Source: UBA1219 sp045601425
Lineage (GTDB): Bacteria > Bacteroidota > Bacteroidia > Bacteroidales > P3
NCBI GenBank assembly: GCA_045601425.1
Contig: JAZRZP010000043.1
Span: 79,044 to 143,043, forward strand
DNA: 64,000 nucleotides
Direction: 5' to 3'
Part shown: one piece after another, positions 43,199 through 52,703 of the stretch
How the letters are laid out: the number at the start of each line of letters is the position of its first letter
Position numbering within the stretch: the first letter of the stretch is position 1
Program-made: the position numbers and the translations under genes
The notes under the pieces: model-generated
Database searches by the model: none
What the model saw: only the letters and a program-made list of their open reading frames with translations
What the model was told of the DNA's origin: nothing

Positions 43199-44155
43199 TT
43201 ATTTTACTATGTTCAGTATCTCGTTGATTTTCGGGGTGAGTATTATTTCGGTACGGCGGTTCTTGGCGCGGTTTTCTGCCGAATTGTTGGCAACTTTCGG
43301 CGAGTGTTCGCCACGACCGGAAGCCACGATGCGTGTCGGTGAAATCTTGCCGGCTTTGAGTATCTCTTTCACTATGGAAGTGGCTCTCATCACGCTTAAG
43401 TCCCAATTGTCTTTCACGTCGTTGCGTCCCTTGTATGCCACGTTGTCGGTATGACCTTCAACCGAAATGTTGAGGTCTATGTTTTCTTCCAGTATCTTGG
43501 ACAGTTTTTTGATGGCGACGAGTCCTTCTTTCGACACAGCCCAGCTGCCCGAGGCAAACATCAGCTTGTCTTCCATCGATACGTATACCTTGCCGTCTTT
43601 CATTGATACTTGCAGACCTTTGTTTTCGAATCCTACGAGTGCGTCGGAAATTTTCGTCTTTATCGATTCTACTTCTTTTTCTTTTGCGGCGAGAGCCTTG
43701 TTCACCTCTTCGAGACGTTCGTTTTTCTCTTCATATTCCTTTTGCAGGATTTCAAGGTGCTTTTCCTTTTCATCAAGCTGGAGCTCACGCTGTTTCAGAA
43801 GATTGTTGGCGTTGGTAAGGGCTCTGTTCTTGCCGCCTATCTGCTGCAGATAGTTCTCCATTGTGGTGTCGTATCGGAGTTTCATGTTCTCCAACTCTTG
43901 CTGTTTCTCTAGAAGCTGCTGCTTGATGTTCGATTTTTCCTTGTTCAGTTCCACTATTTCGTTCCTCAGACCTTGGTTTTCTGACAGAAGGTTGTTCTTT
44001 TCGTCTTTCAGTCCTTCAAGTTCCGAAATGGCTACGGCATGTTCTTTTTTAAGTTTGCTGTTTCTTGTTTCGAGAGCGTTGTATTTCTTTGTGCTTACGC
44101 AGGAAACTGATATGAGGCAGAGTATTGCTGCTGCGATTGTTACTTGTCTTTTCAT
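43199..44155 (-). CDS. OmpA family lipoprotein with coiled-coil stalk
   Basis: The 318-residue protein has a lipoprotein signal peptide ending in LISVSC (Cys at 19). A long coiled coil (about 25-170) rich in Glu/Lys/Leu follows, then a C-terminal OmpA domain with SVEGHTDNVAYKGR (near 232), NWDLSVMRATSIVKEIL, and NRRTEIILTP, the peptidoglycan-binding signature. It probably links the outer membrane to the cell wall. It lies 29 bp after xth, in a possible dnaB-xth-ompA unit. Confidence 0.92.
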   Translation of the reverse strand: MKRQVTIAAAILCLISVSCVSTKKYNALETRNSKLKKEHAVAISELEGLKDEKNNLLSENQGLRNEIVELNKEKSNIKQQLLEKQQELENMKLRYDTTMENYLQQIGGKNRALTNANNLLKQRELQLDEKEKHLEILQKEYEEKNERLEEVNKALAAKEKEVESIKTKISDALVGFENKGLQVSMKDGKVYVSMEDKLMFASGSWAVSKEGLVAIKKLSKILEENIDLNISVEGHTDNVAYKGRNDVKDNWDLSVMRATSIVKEILKAGKISPTRIVASGRGEHSPKVANNSAENRAKNRRTEIILTPKINEILNIVK

Positions 44156-44184
44156 GAATTTGTTTTCTGTTTTTTTTCAATTGT

Positions 44185-44946
44185 TTATTTTATTTCGGTC
44201 ATCATGGGGCAATGGTCGGAGTGCTTGGCGTCTGGCATGATTACAGAGCGGACGAGCCGTTCGCGCAATGGTTCGGTTACCATTATGTAGTCGATGCGCC
44301 AGCCGCGGTTGTTGGCACGGGCATTGGCACGGTAGCTCCACCATGTGTACTGTTCCGGCATGTCGTTGAAACATCTGAAACTGTCCACAAAGCCGGCATC
44401 CACGAAGCGGTCGAACCATTCGCGCTCTTCGGGCAGAAATCCTGAAACGTCTTCGTGCGTTTTGGGACTGTGTATGTCGATGGGCTTGTGGCAGATGTTG
44501 TAATCGCCGCAGATGACGAGGTTCGGACGTGTCTTGCGAAGTTCAACGACATAACCGAGGAAGTATTCGAGCCACTGCATCTTGAAGTCCTGACGCACAT
44601 CGCCGCTGGTTCCCGACGGATGGTAAACGCTAATGACGCTCGTGTTTCCGAAATCGGCACGGAGAAAACGTCCTTCGGCGTCATACAACGGATTGCTTAT
44701 GCCGCTGACAACATTGTCGGGAGTCTGTTTGGTGAGTATGGCAACTCCGCTGTAGCCCTTTTTCTGTGCAGAGAAGCAATAGGTTTCGTAGCCTATGGCC
44801 GAAAATTCCAGCGAAGGAATCTGCTCTGGCTGAGCTTTCGTTTCCTGAATGCAGATGACGTCGGGCTGTGTCGCCGAAAGCCACTGTCCGAAGCCTTTGC
44901 TCATTGCCGAACGAATTCCGTTCACGTTGTATGTCGCTATTTTCAT
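44185..44946 (-). CDS. xth: Exodeoxyribonuclease III
   Basis: ExoIII is a Mg-dependent AP endonuclease and 3'-5' exonuclease of base-excision repair. The 253 residues carry YNVNGIRSA at the N-terminus, ICIQETKAQPEQ with the metal-binding glutamate (near 34), ICGDYNICHKPIDI (near 150) with the catalytic Asp/Asn, and the C-terminal SDHCPM histidine. The gene lies 18 bp after dnaB. Confidence 0.96.
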   Translation of the reverse strand: MKIATYNVNGIRSAMSKGFGQWLSATQPDVICIQETKAQPEQIPSLEFSAIGYETYCFSAQKKGYSGVAILTKQTPDNVVSGISNPLYDAEGRFLRADFGNTSVISVYHPSGTSGDVRQDFKMQWLEYFLGYVVELRKTRPNLVICGDYNICHKPIDIHSPKTHEDVSGFLPEEREWFDRFVDAGFVDSFRCFNDMPEQYTWWSYRANARANNRGWRIDYIMVTEPLRERLVRSVIMPDAKHSDHCPMMTEIK

Positions 44947-44964
44947 AATGAGTTTCTCCTGTTT

Positions 44965-46527
44965 TTAATAAGGTATGTCGTCGTCGGGCTGCATCATGCT
45001 CCCCGTATCGTTGTTCATCCTCGATTCGAGTACATATTCGTCGTGGGCATCCGGCGGGTTGTCGAAACTGTTGTTTGCGGAAAGAATGTATCCGTCAGCG
45101 GAGGAAGAAATGATTGAACGGTTTTCGAATTTTACGAAATCTTTTCTGAAGTTGAGGTATATCTCGCCGGTGCTGCCGCTGCGGTGTTTAGCAATGATGA
45201 TGTCTGCCCTGTTGGCAACGGAACCATTTTCGTCGTCGGGTAGATTGTAGTATTCGGGGCGGAATATGAACATGACTATGTCGGCATCCTGTTCAATGGC
45301 ACCGGATTCACGTAAGTCGGAGAGTTGGGGTTTTTTGGAACCGGAGTTGTTGCGGTTTTCGGCGTTGCGGCTCAGCTGCGAAAGTGCCATGATTGGTATG
45401 TGAAGTTCTTTCGACAGGGATTTCAGCTGTCGCGATATGTAGCTGACTTCCTGCTCTCGGTTGGTATTTCTGCCGTCGGTGTTGCCCTGCATCAGTTGCA
45501 GATAATCGATGAAAACCATTTCTATGTTGAACCTTTCTTTCAGACGCCGGCATTTTGCACGGAGTTCGAAAATGGAAAGCTGCGAAGTGTCGTCTATGTA
45601 AATGGGAGCCTGCTCAAGCTTTACGGTATTCTGCTTCACCATTTCCAGATCGCCTTGCTTCAGGTTGCCGCGTTTCAGGTCTGATCCGGAAACTTCTGCT
45701 TCTGTGGATATGAGACGCATGGCCAGTTCCGAAGCTGGCATTTCGAGCGAGAAAAATGCAATGGCTTTGCCGTTTTCGACGGCAATGTTGCGGGCAATGT
45801 TGAGGGCAAAAGCCGTTTTACCCATTGCAGGGCGAGCTGCCAGAATGATCAGTGTGCCGGGCTGGAATCCTGAAGTGTATCTGTCGAGGTCGGAGAACCC
45901 TGACGGAACTCCGGTTATGCCGCCGCAGGTGTCCCTGTTTTCTTCGGCTTTTCTGAATTGGTCGAAAGCGTCTCTGTAAACATCGCTCATGTTCTGGTAG
46001 TCGCTGCGGAAGTTGCGGTCGTTGATGTCCATGAGCTTCTGTTCGGTTTTGTCGAGCAGAGAAACGACATCGGTGGTCTCATCGTAGGCTTCGGTAATGG
46101 CCTCGGTGGAAAGACGGATGATTTCGCGTTGTATGAATTTTTCGGAAAGCAGACGGGCATGGTATTCAGCATGTGCACCGGAAACCACTCTGTCGGTAAG
46201 CTGGGAAATGTAGAATGAGCCGCCGGCATTGTCAAGATTGCCCTCCAAGCGCAGCTGTTCCACCACGGTGAGAATGTCAACCGGACTCGCTTTCTCGACG
46301 AGAGCGCGTATGGCATTGAAAATATACTGGTGCTCCGGCTTGTAGAAAAAGTCGGTATGAAGGATTTCGATGGTGTTTACAATGGCGGTTTCGTCAAGCA
46401 TCAGCGCTCCGAGAACGGCTCTCTCTATTTCCAACGATTGTGGTGGAGTCTTGCCATTCAATGCAAACGCTTGGTCGTAAGTCATTGTCTTTGACTTTTT
46501 TATTTTGTTTTGCTGGTCTGTATTCAT
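44965..46527 (-). CDS. dnaB: Replicative DNA helicase DnaB
   Basis: DnaB is the hexameric helicase of the replication fork. The N-terminal domain contains PPQSLEIERAVLGALMLDE. The RecA-like domain has Walker A ARPAMGKTAFALN, MVFIDYLQLM (Walker B), ISRQLKSLSKEL, and the C-terminal LRESGAIEQDADIVMFI. No intein is seen. I chose the ATG at 46527 (520 residues), which lies only five bases after the TACTTTTG box and would give a leaderless mRNA. The ATG at 46485 is a good alternative with a ~40-nt leader. The frame to 46599 reads through the promoter and is rejected. Confidence 0.95.
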   Translation of the reverse strand: MNTDQQNKIKKSKTMTYDQAFALNGKTPPQSLEIERAVLGALMLDETAIVNTIEILHTDFFYKPEHQYIFNAIRALVEKASPVDILTVVEQLRLEGNLDNAGGSFYISQLTDRVVSGAHAEYHARLLSEKFIQREIIRLSTEAITEAYDETTDVVSLLDKTEQKLMDINDRNFRSDYQNMSDVYRDAFDQFRKAEENRDTCGGITGVPSGFSDLDRYTSGFQPGTLIILAARPAMGKTAFALNIARNIAVENGKAIAFFSLEMPASELAMRLISTEAEVSGSDLKRGNLKQGDLEMVKQNTVKLEQAPIYIDDTSQLSIFELRAKCRRLKERFNIEMVFIDYLQLMQGNTDGRNTNREQEVSYISRQLKSLSKELHIPIMALSQLSRNAENRNNSGSKKPQLSDLRESGAIEQDADIVMFIFRPEYYNLPDDENGSVANRADIIIAKHRSGSTGEIYLNFRKDFVKFENRSIISSSADGYILSANNSFDNPPDAHDEYVLESRMNNDTGSMMQPDDDIPY

Positions 46528-46531
46528 GTTT

Positions 46532-46540
46532 GCAAAAGTA
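46532..46540 (-). promoter_or_regulatory. -7 box of dnaB
   Basis: TACTTTTGC on the minus strand fits TAnnTTTG. It lies five bases from the ATG at 46527 and 47 bases from the ATG at 46485. No exact TTTG was found upstream. Confidence 0.6.
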
Positions 46541-46687
46541 AAAAGTTTTTTTCGTTTTTTTGTCATTGTTGATAAAAAAACTCCCGATAGAAGATGCAAG
46601 AGTAAGGTGTTTTGTGTTTAAATGTTTGATTTGCAATGATTTACTTCTGGATTGAAATAAAAAAATGAATATGTCGAAAAAAAAACG

Positions 46688-46696
46688 TATCTTTGC
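46688..46696 (+). promoter_or_regulatory. -7 box of holB-ricT-gldH
   Basis: TATCTTTGC is an exact consensus match 19 bp upstream of the holB start codon; the -33 element is not clear. Confidence 0.7.
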
Positions 46697-46714
46697 AGTT
46701 ATTTTAAGTACAAT

Positions 46715-47887
46715 ATGCAATTCAAGGATATCATTGGTCAGAGGTTTCTCATAAACCAGTTCACCAAGGCTGTTGACAGTGGCAGGATCAGTCATGCCCA
46801 GCTTTTTCTCGGCAAGATGGGCTACGGCACGTTGGCACTGGCGGTGGCGTATTCGCAATACCTGCTCTGTCAGAACAGGCACCACTACGAAATCGGCGAC
46901 GAACATGCCGAACTTGTAGCCGACTCGTGTGGAGAATGTCCGAATTGCAGGAAAATACAGCAGCTCGTGCACAGCGACATGTATTTTGTGTTCCCCAATA
47001 CTGCCCGCAACACAAATCACAAGAACCCACGGGCAGCGGATTTCATCGAAGATTTCCGCAACTATATGGCCGAAAGCAAGTTTTACTCCACTCTTGACGG
47101 ATTCTACAGGCATCTCTCCCTTGAGGCCAAAAGCAGTCTCATAAACGTTCGAGATAGTGCCTACGTGGTGGAAAAACTTTCCATGAAATCCTACGAGGGC
47201 GGATACAAGATTCTCATAATCTGGATACCGGAGAAAATGAACACTGAAGCTGCCAACAAACTGCTGAAAACCCTTGAAGAACCACCGGAGAAAACTCTGA
47301 TAATGCTCGTCGCCGAACGGCAGGATTCTATTCTCCCAACCATACTCTCGCGGACACAGAAGGTAACCATCCCCAAAATTGATGTCCCGAGTCTCGAACA
47401 GCAGATGTCGAAAGACAAACCTTCGCTGGAACCAGCTGAGCTGGAACAGATTGCACAGATATCGGAAGGCGATTACCTGATGGTCAGAGACATACTCGAC
47501 AAATCTGAACAGAACAGGCTTTTTACTGAACTCTTTGTCGACTGGATGAGGAAACTTTTCAAATTGGACGTAAGCACTCTTTCGAAAGCAATCGAGAATA
47601 TCTGCAAACTCAGCCGTGAACAGCAAAAACAGTTTCTGGATTATGTACAGGAATCCTTCAGGGCATGTTTCCTGAAAAATGTGGCAGAGATAAGTTACGG
47701 ATACCATTTGGATTTCGGCGACGCGAAATTCAATGACGTATTCCCGACGATGATTACAACACGGAATATTGAAAAAATAGAGAAAAGCGTTACTGAAGCA
47801 CAATACAACATTCTGCGAAACGCATACGCAAAGATAATTTTTATGGACTTGTCGTTTACTATTAGTAAAATGTTAAAAAACAGATGA
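46715..47887 (+). CDS. holB: DNA polymerase III subunit delta'
   Basis: The delta' subunit is the stator of the clamp loader. The 390-residue protein has an AAA+ fold in which the P-loop is degenerate, LFLGKMGYGTLALA (near residue 31), consistent with a non-hydrolysing subunit. A zinc-binding CGECPNCRKIQQLVHSDMYFVFP segment follows (about 72-94), then NKLLKTLEEPP (near 185) and the arginine-finger SRTQ (near 210). Its stop overlaps the ricT start (ATGA). Confidence 0.9.
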   Translation: MQFKDIIGQRFLINQFTKAVDSGRISHAQLFLGKMGYGTLALAVAYSQYLLCQNRHHYEIGDEHAELVADSCGECPNCRKIQQLVHSDMYFVFPNTARNTNHKNPRAADFIEDFRNYMAESKFYSTLDGFYRHLSLEAKSSLINVRDSAYVVEKLSMKSYEGGYKILIIWIPEKMNTEAANKLLKTLEEPPEKTLIMLVAERQDSILPTILSRTQKVTIPKIDVPSLEQQMSKDKPSLEPAELEQIAQISEGDYLMVRDILDKSEQNRLFTELFVDWMRKLFKLDVSTLSKAIENICKLSREQQKQFLDYVQESFRACFLKNVAEISYGYHLDFGDAKFNDVFPTMITTRNIEKIEKSVTEAQYNILRNAYAKIIFMDLSFTISKMLKNR

Positions 47888-49509
47888 TTATGCAAGACGA
47901 AAATATAAAAAACGATGAAAATGAAGTTCAGAGCCAAGCAATGGAACCTGCTATGGATAATAAGTCGGCCGCTACGCTGGATTACAATGACGAAGAGGAT
48001 GAAGTTCCTTCGCACGAAGAAATTGAAGCCACAATCCGTGAACGGCGTACCCAGAAACAGCATCAGCAGGTAAAGACGGAAGAGGAAGACAAACTTCCCA
48101 TGCCTGCCGACAACCTCGTGAACCCTTATCTGGAAGAAGATCCCACCATCTACAAAATACCATATCAGGAACCGGTATTCCTTACACGCGGTTGCCACAA
48201 TTGCCCCGACTCCTACAAGGCTGTGCCGGAACAGGAACTCAACAGTTGCTGCAAACTGAACTCCAAGAACTGGATGGCAAAAATAAAGAAACCGTTCAAC
48301 GAAAACAATTTCGATGTTGTTGAAGTGCGTTTCAAAAACAACCGCAAGGATTATTTCCGCCTGCCCGACGGACTGGAAGTGGTAGAAGGCGACGTTGTCG
48401 CTGTCGAGGGCGTTCCGGGTCACGATGTCGGAATAGTAAGCCTTACAGGTGAACTCTGCCGTATCCAGATGAAACGCCGCAGAATCGACCCGAATTCGGA
48501 AAGCATAAAACGCCTCTTCCGCCGTGCCAAGAAAAGCGACATCGACAAATGGGCAGAAAGCATTCAGGAAGAAAAGGCTACACTGATACGTACACGTCAG
48601 ATAAGCGAAGAACAGAACCTCGTTATGAAAATCAACGATGTCGAAATACAGAGCGACTGCACCAAGGCGATTTTCTACTACACCGCCGACGAACGTGTGG
48701 ATTTCCGCAACCTGATAAAGGTGCTGGCCGAGGAATTCAAAGTCCGTGTGGAAATGAAACAGATAGGCGTGCGTCAGGAAGCCGGCAAGGTCGGCGGCAT
48801 CGGCACTTGCGGAAGGGAACTCTGCTGCAGCACGTGGCTCACGAATTTTCAGTCGGTAACAACCAGCGTGGCAAAAGCACAGCAGATATTGCCCAATCCC
48901 CAGAAACTTGCCGGACAGTGCGGCAAACTCAAATGCTGTCTCAATTTCGAATACGATGTCTATGTCGATGCCCTCAAGGAATTTCCACCGGCAAACACCC
49001 CCGTGCGTACAAAAAAAGGTCTTGCCCTTTACAAGAAAACCGATGTCCTTCGCGGTGTCATGTGGTATGCCTACGAAGGAGAAAATGAGCTCATGGCAAT
49101 TCCCGCAAAATCGGTGAAGGAAATTATAGAAATGAACAACAGACAGGAATATCCGGAAAAGCTGGAAGATTTTCAGGTTGTGATGGCTTCCGGTACCGCC
49201 ATGATCGACACCGCAGCCAACACCGCTGAATTTGAAAGGGAACTGAAATTGCTTGCCGACAACGGATCCGATTCCGCCGGCGAACAGTCCAAAGACACCC
49301 AGCAGCGTCAGCGGGGCGATAACCGCCGCAACGGTCGTCAGCAGAACCAGAACGGAGAACGCAAGAACGGAAACCGCCAGCAGAAACAGAACGGCGACAA
49401 TCCGCAGTCACGTCAGCAGAAACAGAACGGCGGCAACAATAAAAAGCGGAACCACTCCAACAAAGACCAACACCAGAAAAACAACAATGCTCCCAAAAAT
49501 GAAAATTAA
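47884..49509 (+). CDS. ricT: PSP1 domain protein, RicT/YaaT homologue
   Basis: The 541-residue protein has an acidic N-terminus (about 1-85), then a PSP1 domain. It contains the cysteine-rich core GTCGRELCCSTWL (near 308) and GKLKCCLNFEYDVY (near 345), which in RicT binds iron-sulfur clusters and links to mRNA processing and development. The last ~90 residues are low-complexity, rich in Asn, Gln, Lys and Arg (repeated QNG/QKQNG), and probably disordered. The holB-ricT-gldH order is conserved in Bacteroidota. The gene symbol is by homology; the function in this phylum is not established. Confidence 0.88.
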   Translation: MIMQDENIKNDENEVQSQAMEPAMDNKSAATLDYNDEEDEVPSHEEIEATIRERRTQKQHQQVKTEEEDKLPMPADNLVNPYLEEDPTIYKIPYQEPVFLTRGCHNCPDSYKAVPEQELNSCCKLNSKNWMAKIKKPFNENNFDVVEVRFKNNRKDYFRLPDGLEVVEGDVVAVEGVPGHDVGIVSLTGELCRIQMKRRRIDPNSESIKRLFRRAKKSDIDKWAESIQEEKATLIRTRQISEEQNLVMKINDVEIQSDCTKAIFYYTADERVDFRNLIKVLAEEFKVRVEMKQIGVRQEAGKVGGIGTCGRELCCSTWLTNFQSVTTSVAKAQQILPNPQKLAGQCGKLKCCLNFEYDVYVDALKEFPPANTPVRTKKGLALYKKTDVLRGVMWYAYEGENELMAIPAKSVKEIIEMNNRQEYPEKLEDFQVVMASGTAMIDTAANTAEFERELKLLADNGSDSAGEQSKDTQQRQRGDNRRNGRQQNQNGERKNGNRQQKQNGDNPQSRQQKQNGGNNKKRNHSNKDQHQKNNNAPKNEN

Positions 49510-49969
49510 GAACTTTATAATATCCCTTTCCGTAATTGCATGTCTCATGTCCGCCTGCGACAGGAATGTATATTTCTCCGATCATCAGAGCGTGAATGCC
49601 GAAGGGTGGAACATGAACAGCGATGTGTTTTTTAACGTGGATGTGGACAATACTCACAGCCCGTTCAATTTTTTCGTTGAATTGAGAAACACTCAGGATT
49701 ATCCCTACGACAAGACTTTCCTGTTCATTAAAACCCTGTTTCCCGATGGCGGTGTGGCTCTCGATACCATGGAGTGCCCTCTTGCCGATGTCGACGGAAG
49801 GTGGTACGGAAAGGTTTCGGGCAAATATGTCGATAACCGCTACTTCTTGAGAAGAAACGTCAAATTTCCGCAGAAGGGACTTTACCAGTTCCGTATTTCG
49901 CAGGCCACCCGCGACACCAATCTGATTGGTATCAAGGATGTTGGGTTGCGTATAGAATATGTGGAGTAG
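49499..49969 (+). CDS. gldH: Gliding motility lipoprotein GldH
   Basis: The 156-residue protein has a lipoprotein signal (MKIKNFIISLSVIACLMSAC, Cys at 20) followed by a beta-rich domain with FFVELRNTQDYPYDKTFLFI near residue 65 and a GLYQFRISQATRD segment near 130, matching GldH. GldH is needed for gliding in Flavobacterium but is widely kept in non-motile relatives. I chose the ATG at 49499, which overlaps the ricT stop. The longer frame from 49253 lies inside ricT and is Thr/Arg-rich noise. Confidence 0.9.
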   Translation: MKIKNFIISLSVIACLMSACDRNVYFSDHQSVNAEGWNMNSDVFFNVDVDNTHSPFNFFVELRNTQDYPYDKTFLFIKTLFPDGGVALDTMECPLADVDGRWYGKVSGKYVDNRYFLRRNVKFPQKGLYQFRISQATRDTNLIGIKDVGLRIEYVE

Positions 49970-49972
49970 TGA

Positions 49973-51643
49973 TTACTTGTGCGTTACGAGAATGATGATG
50001 CGATCTTTCTGCAGTTCCTCGATGGTGTTGTAGAAGATCTCCGTTGATTTCTTGTCCATCCAGCTCGTCGGTTCGTCAAGTACGAGAATGGGAGCCTTGG
50101 AGTAGAACGCCCTTGCAAGGGCTATCCGTTGCCATTGTCCCATGCTCAGATCTTCGCTTTCGGCAAAATACCGGCCAAGATTAGTGTCGTAGCCTTTCGG
50201 AAATTTCTCGATGAAATCGGCCGCAGTACTCATTCCAGCTGCCTTCGACACTTCCGCCTCCGTGCAACGGCGGTCAATGTCACCGAAAGATATGTTTTCC
50301 TTCACCGAAAGGTTGTATTGCATGAAATCCTGCAATACTGCCGAAATGTTTGAACGTAACTCTTTGAGATCGAACTCTTTGATGTTGGTACCGTCGATGA
50401 GGATTTCTCCCTCGTCACAATCGTACAGCCTGAAAAGAAGTTTTATAAGAGTGGTCTTGCCGAAACCGTTTTCGCCTTCCAGATGTGTTATTATGCCCGG
50501 TTTTGCCGAAAGGCTGAAATCTTTCAGAACCTGTTTGTAACTGTCGGGATATGAAAATGATACGTTCCTGAATTCAATGCCGCTGGTGATTTTTTCAGGG
50601 AAAGAAACGGGCTTCTCCGGTGAAAATATCTTCGGCGTGAGTTTGAGAAATTCGAATAGATTCCTGAGAAAGAGCTTGTTGTCGTAAAGTCCTGTTATTC
50701 CGCCTATTGCACTTTCTACATAAGACTGTCCTTTCCGGAATGCCTCGAAAAGCATCACGAAACCGCCTATGGTTATGGCTCCGGCTATTGTGCCGTTTAT
50801 GAGCATGAGCACGATGAAAAACAGTGCGGTGGCTTCGAAAATGACAGCTGTCACGTCAAGCACCGTCAGACGCATGTTTATTTTTATTATCTGCTGGCGT
50901 ATTTCTTTACGCAGACCGTTGAATTTGCCGCGCAGGTGGTCGGCAAGGCTGAAAATCCGTATTTCCTTGGCCGAATTGCGGTTCGTGAGCAGGGCCGAAG
51001 TGTAGTTGGCCATTCTGAAAAGTTCGGTATGGTCTTTGTTCCAAGTGTATATTTTTCGCGATTTGTACAGCCTTACAAGGAAATCGGGCAGGCAGGCGAA
51101 CAGCATTATTATGATTACTGCCCACGAAAACGATGACAGTATTACAACCGTTCCTGCAAGAGATATGAAACTGCCGGTGATTGACGTGAAGCAATTCAGA
51201 ATCTGAATCGGCCTGAACGAGGCTTCCTGCTGGGCACGGTGGAATGTGTCATGGTAGGCCGAATTGTCGTAGTACGACAGGTCAAGTTCAGCAGATTTCA
51301 TGTGCAGAGCATTGCTGATGTGGTCGCTGAGTTTCTGGGTGAAAAAAGTGTTTACAAGTCTGGCACACAGCGACATGAGCCGCGTGAACAGGAATATTCC
51401 GCAGAAGAACAGCACGTATCTTACAACTCCTGCAACCTGCAGCTCGCCTGCACCGATGCTGGCAGTGACGAAATCAATGAGAAGTTTCAAAACGTAGAGG
51501 CTCATGAGCGGCAGCACACTCTGTACAACGGTAATGAGCATTTTCGAAATGAAAAGTGCTCTGTCGCAGTGATACATCATCACTATCGAGTCGCGGATGT
51601 TGGCAAAATCGCCCCTCATGTTCTGTAAACGTTGCTTTTTCAC
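49973..51643 (-). CDS. ABC exporter, fused permease and ATPase, short C-terminus
   Basis: The 556-residue half-transporter has a six-helix membrane domain (about 25-325) and a nucleotide-binding domain with Walker A GENGFGKTT (near 400), the signature LSMGQWQRIALARAF (near 500), Walker B ILVLDEPTSWMD (near 522) and H-loop LVTHK. The protein ends immediately after the H-loop, so the usual ~30-residue tail is missing. Its stop lies three bases from the gldH stop, in a convergent arrangement. The substrate is unknown; lipid, peptide or drug export are all possible. It has a consensus promoter upstream. Confidence 0.87.
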   Translation of the reverse strand: MKKQRLQNMRGDFANIRDSIVMMYHCDRALFISKMLITVVQSVLPLMSLYVLKLLIDFVTASIGAGELQVAGVVRYVLFFCGIFLFTRLMSLCARLVNTFFTQKLSDHISNALHMKSAELDLSYYDNSAYHDTFHRAQQEASFRPIQILNCFTSITGSFISLAGTVVILSSFSWAVIIIMLFACLPDFLVRLYKSRKIYTWNKDHTELFRMANYTSALLTNRNSAKEIRIFSLADHLRGKFNGLRKEIRQQIIKINMRLTVLDVTAVIFEATALFFIVLMLINGTIAGAITIGGFVMLFEAFRKGQSYVESAIGGITGLYDNKLFLRNLFEFLKLTPKIFSPEKPVSFPEKITSGIEFRNVSFSYPDSYKQVLKDFSLSAKPGIITHLEGENGFGKTTLIKLLFRLYDCDEGEILIDGTNIKEFDLKELRSNISAVLQDFMQYNLSVKENISFGDIDRRCTEAEVSKAAGMSTAADFIEKFPKGYDTNLGRYFAESEDLSMGQWQRIALARAFYSKAPILVLDEPTSWMDKKSTEIFYNTIEELQKDRIIILVTHK

Positions 51644-51680
51644 GGTGAGTTTTGTCTTTGTTTTTTTCGTGAAGTGTTTT

Positions 51681-51713
51681 GCAAAATTACGAGTTTATTT
51701 TCGATTGTGCAAG
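51681..51713 (-). promoter_or_regulatory. Promoter of the ABC exporter
   Basis: On the minus strand CTTG (51710-51713), a 20-base spacer and TAATTTTG ending at 51682 match the Bacteroidota promoter, about 40 bp upstream of the start at 51643. Confidence 0.72.
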
Positions 51714-51738
51714 AAAATGTTTCGAAAAGTCGCTTCCA

Positions 51739-52623
51739 TCATTGCGAAGACTTCCGGTTCTTTCCCACGGCTATGATAATTACAGCCGAAAGGATAAGCA
51801 CGATGCCGATGCCGAGTTGTATGCTGAAAAGCTCGTCAAAGACAAGAATGCCTATCAATACTGCGGTGAGAGGCTCCAGAGCTCCGAGTATCGCCGTCGG
51901 TGTGGCACCGACGTATTTCGATGCGTAAACCATGAGCACCAGCGAAAGGGTAGCGGGAACCACTGCAAGCCAGCATACGTAAAACCATGCTGTCCCCGTG
52001 TGCGGAACAATGATGGGAGAACCTGAAATTAGACCGAAGGTCACCATGCCAAGGGCACAGTACAAAATTACGTAGAAATTTATCTTGAACGACGACATCT
52101 GAAGCGGACAGCGGTTCACTACGATTATGTATATGGCGTAGGTGAGTGCCGAAACCAGAACCAGAATCACGCCTGCGGTGTTCAACGTGCCTTCGAGGTC
52201 GCTCCAGTAGAGGAGCAGAACGCCTGCCAGCGACAGCACGATGGATATTGCCGTGTTTGCTCCGACACGTTCCTTGAACAGCAATGCCATTATAACGGCC
52301 GTCATCACGGGATACGTGAACAGAATGGTGGACGCTACACCGGCTGCCATGTAGTGAAAACTGAGGTACAGAGTCAGCGACGAGGCGGTGAAGAGCAACC
52401 CCAATGCGGTAAGGGTGCAGAATTCCTTTTTCGTGACCTTCGGATTTTCATGCCTTAAAAGCATTATGGCGGCAACGATGATCCATGCCAGACCGAAACG
52501 GAACAGTAGCACCGAGTTGGTGTTCATGCCCTCTCCATAGAGTTTCAGTGCGCCCAAAGGGTTGGTGCCGTAGAATATGGCGGCCAGAATGCCGCATATT
52601 GTCCCGAAAAATCGTCTGTTTTT
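51739..52623 (-). CDS. EamA/DMT family membrane transporter
   Basis: The protein has ten membrane helices in two EamA repeats, with GILAAIFYGTNPLGAL at the start of the first and ALTYAIYIIVVNRC in the second; it is a metabolite or amino-acid exporter of unknown substrate. The frame runs back to 52728, but the TATCTTTG promoter box (52696-52703) lies within that part. I therefore chose the GTG at 52623 (294 residues), the usual family length. No other in-frame ATG lies between the box and the first helix. Confidence 0.82.
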   Translation of the reverse strand, partial: KNRRFFGTICGILAAIFYGTNPLGALKLYGEGMNTNSVLLFRFGLAWIIVAAIMLLRHENPKVTKKEFCTLTALGLLFTASSLTLYLSFHYMAAGVASTILFTYPVMTAVIMALLFKERVGANTAISIVLSLAGVLLLYWSDLEGTLNTAGVILVLVSALTYAIYIIVVNRCPLQMSSFKINFYVILYCALGMVTFGLISGSPIIVPHTGTAWFYVCWLAVVPATLSLVLMVYASKYVGATPTAILGALEPLTAVLIGILVFDELFSIQLGIGIVLILSAVIIIAVGKNRKSSQ

Positions 52624-52694
52624 CACTGCCTGTATCTTTTTTATCTCGTTGACGTATAGTGATATATGCCGAAATGCGTTCTCCGTTTCAGACT

Positions 52695-52703
52695 GCAAAG
52701 ATA
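52695..52703 (-). promoter_or_regulatory. -7 box of the EamA transporter
   Basis: TATCTTTGC on the minus strand is an exact consensus match 72 bp upstream of the chosen GTG start. The -33 element is not clear. Confidence 0.68.

Noticed and set aside
46800..46850. Broken P-loop in holB as a sign of gene decay
   Set aside because: Delta' subunits often lack a working Walker A; the rest of the protein is intact.
46394..47803. 469-residue minus-strand frame over holB and the dnaB start
   Set aside because: It is the shadow of holB and runs through the dnaB promoter; its composition is not protein-like.
49253..49498. Upstream extension of gldH
   Set aside because: It lies inside ricT in another frame; the lipoprotein signal sets the start at 49499.
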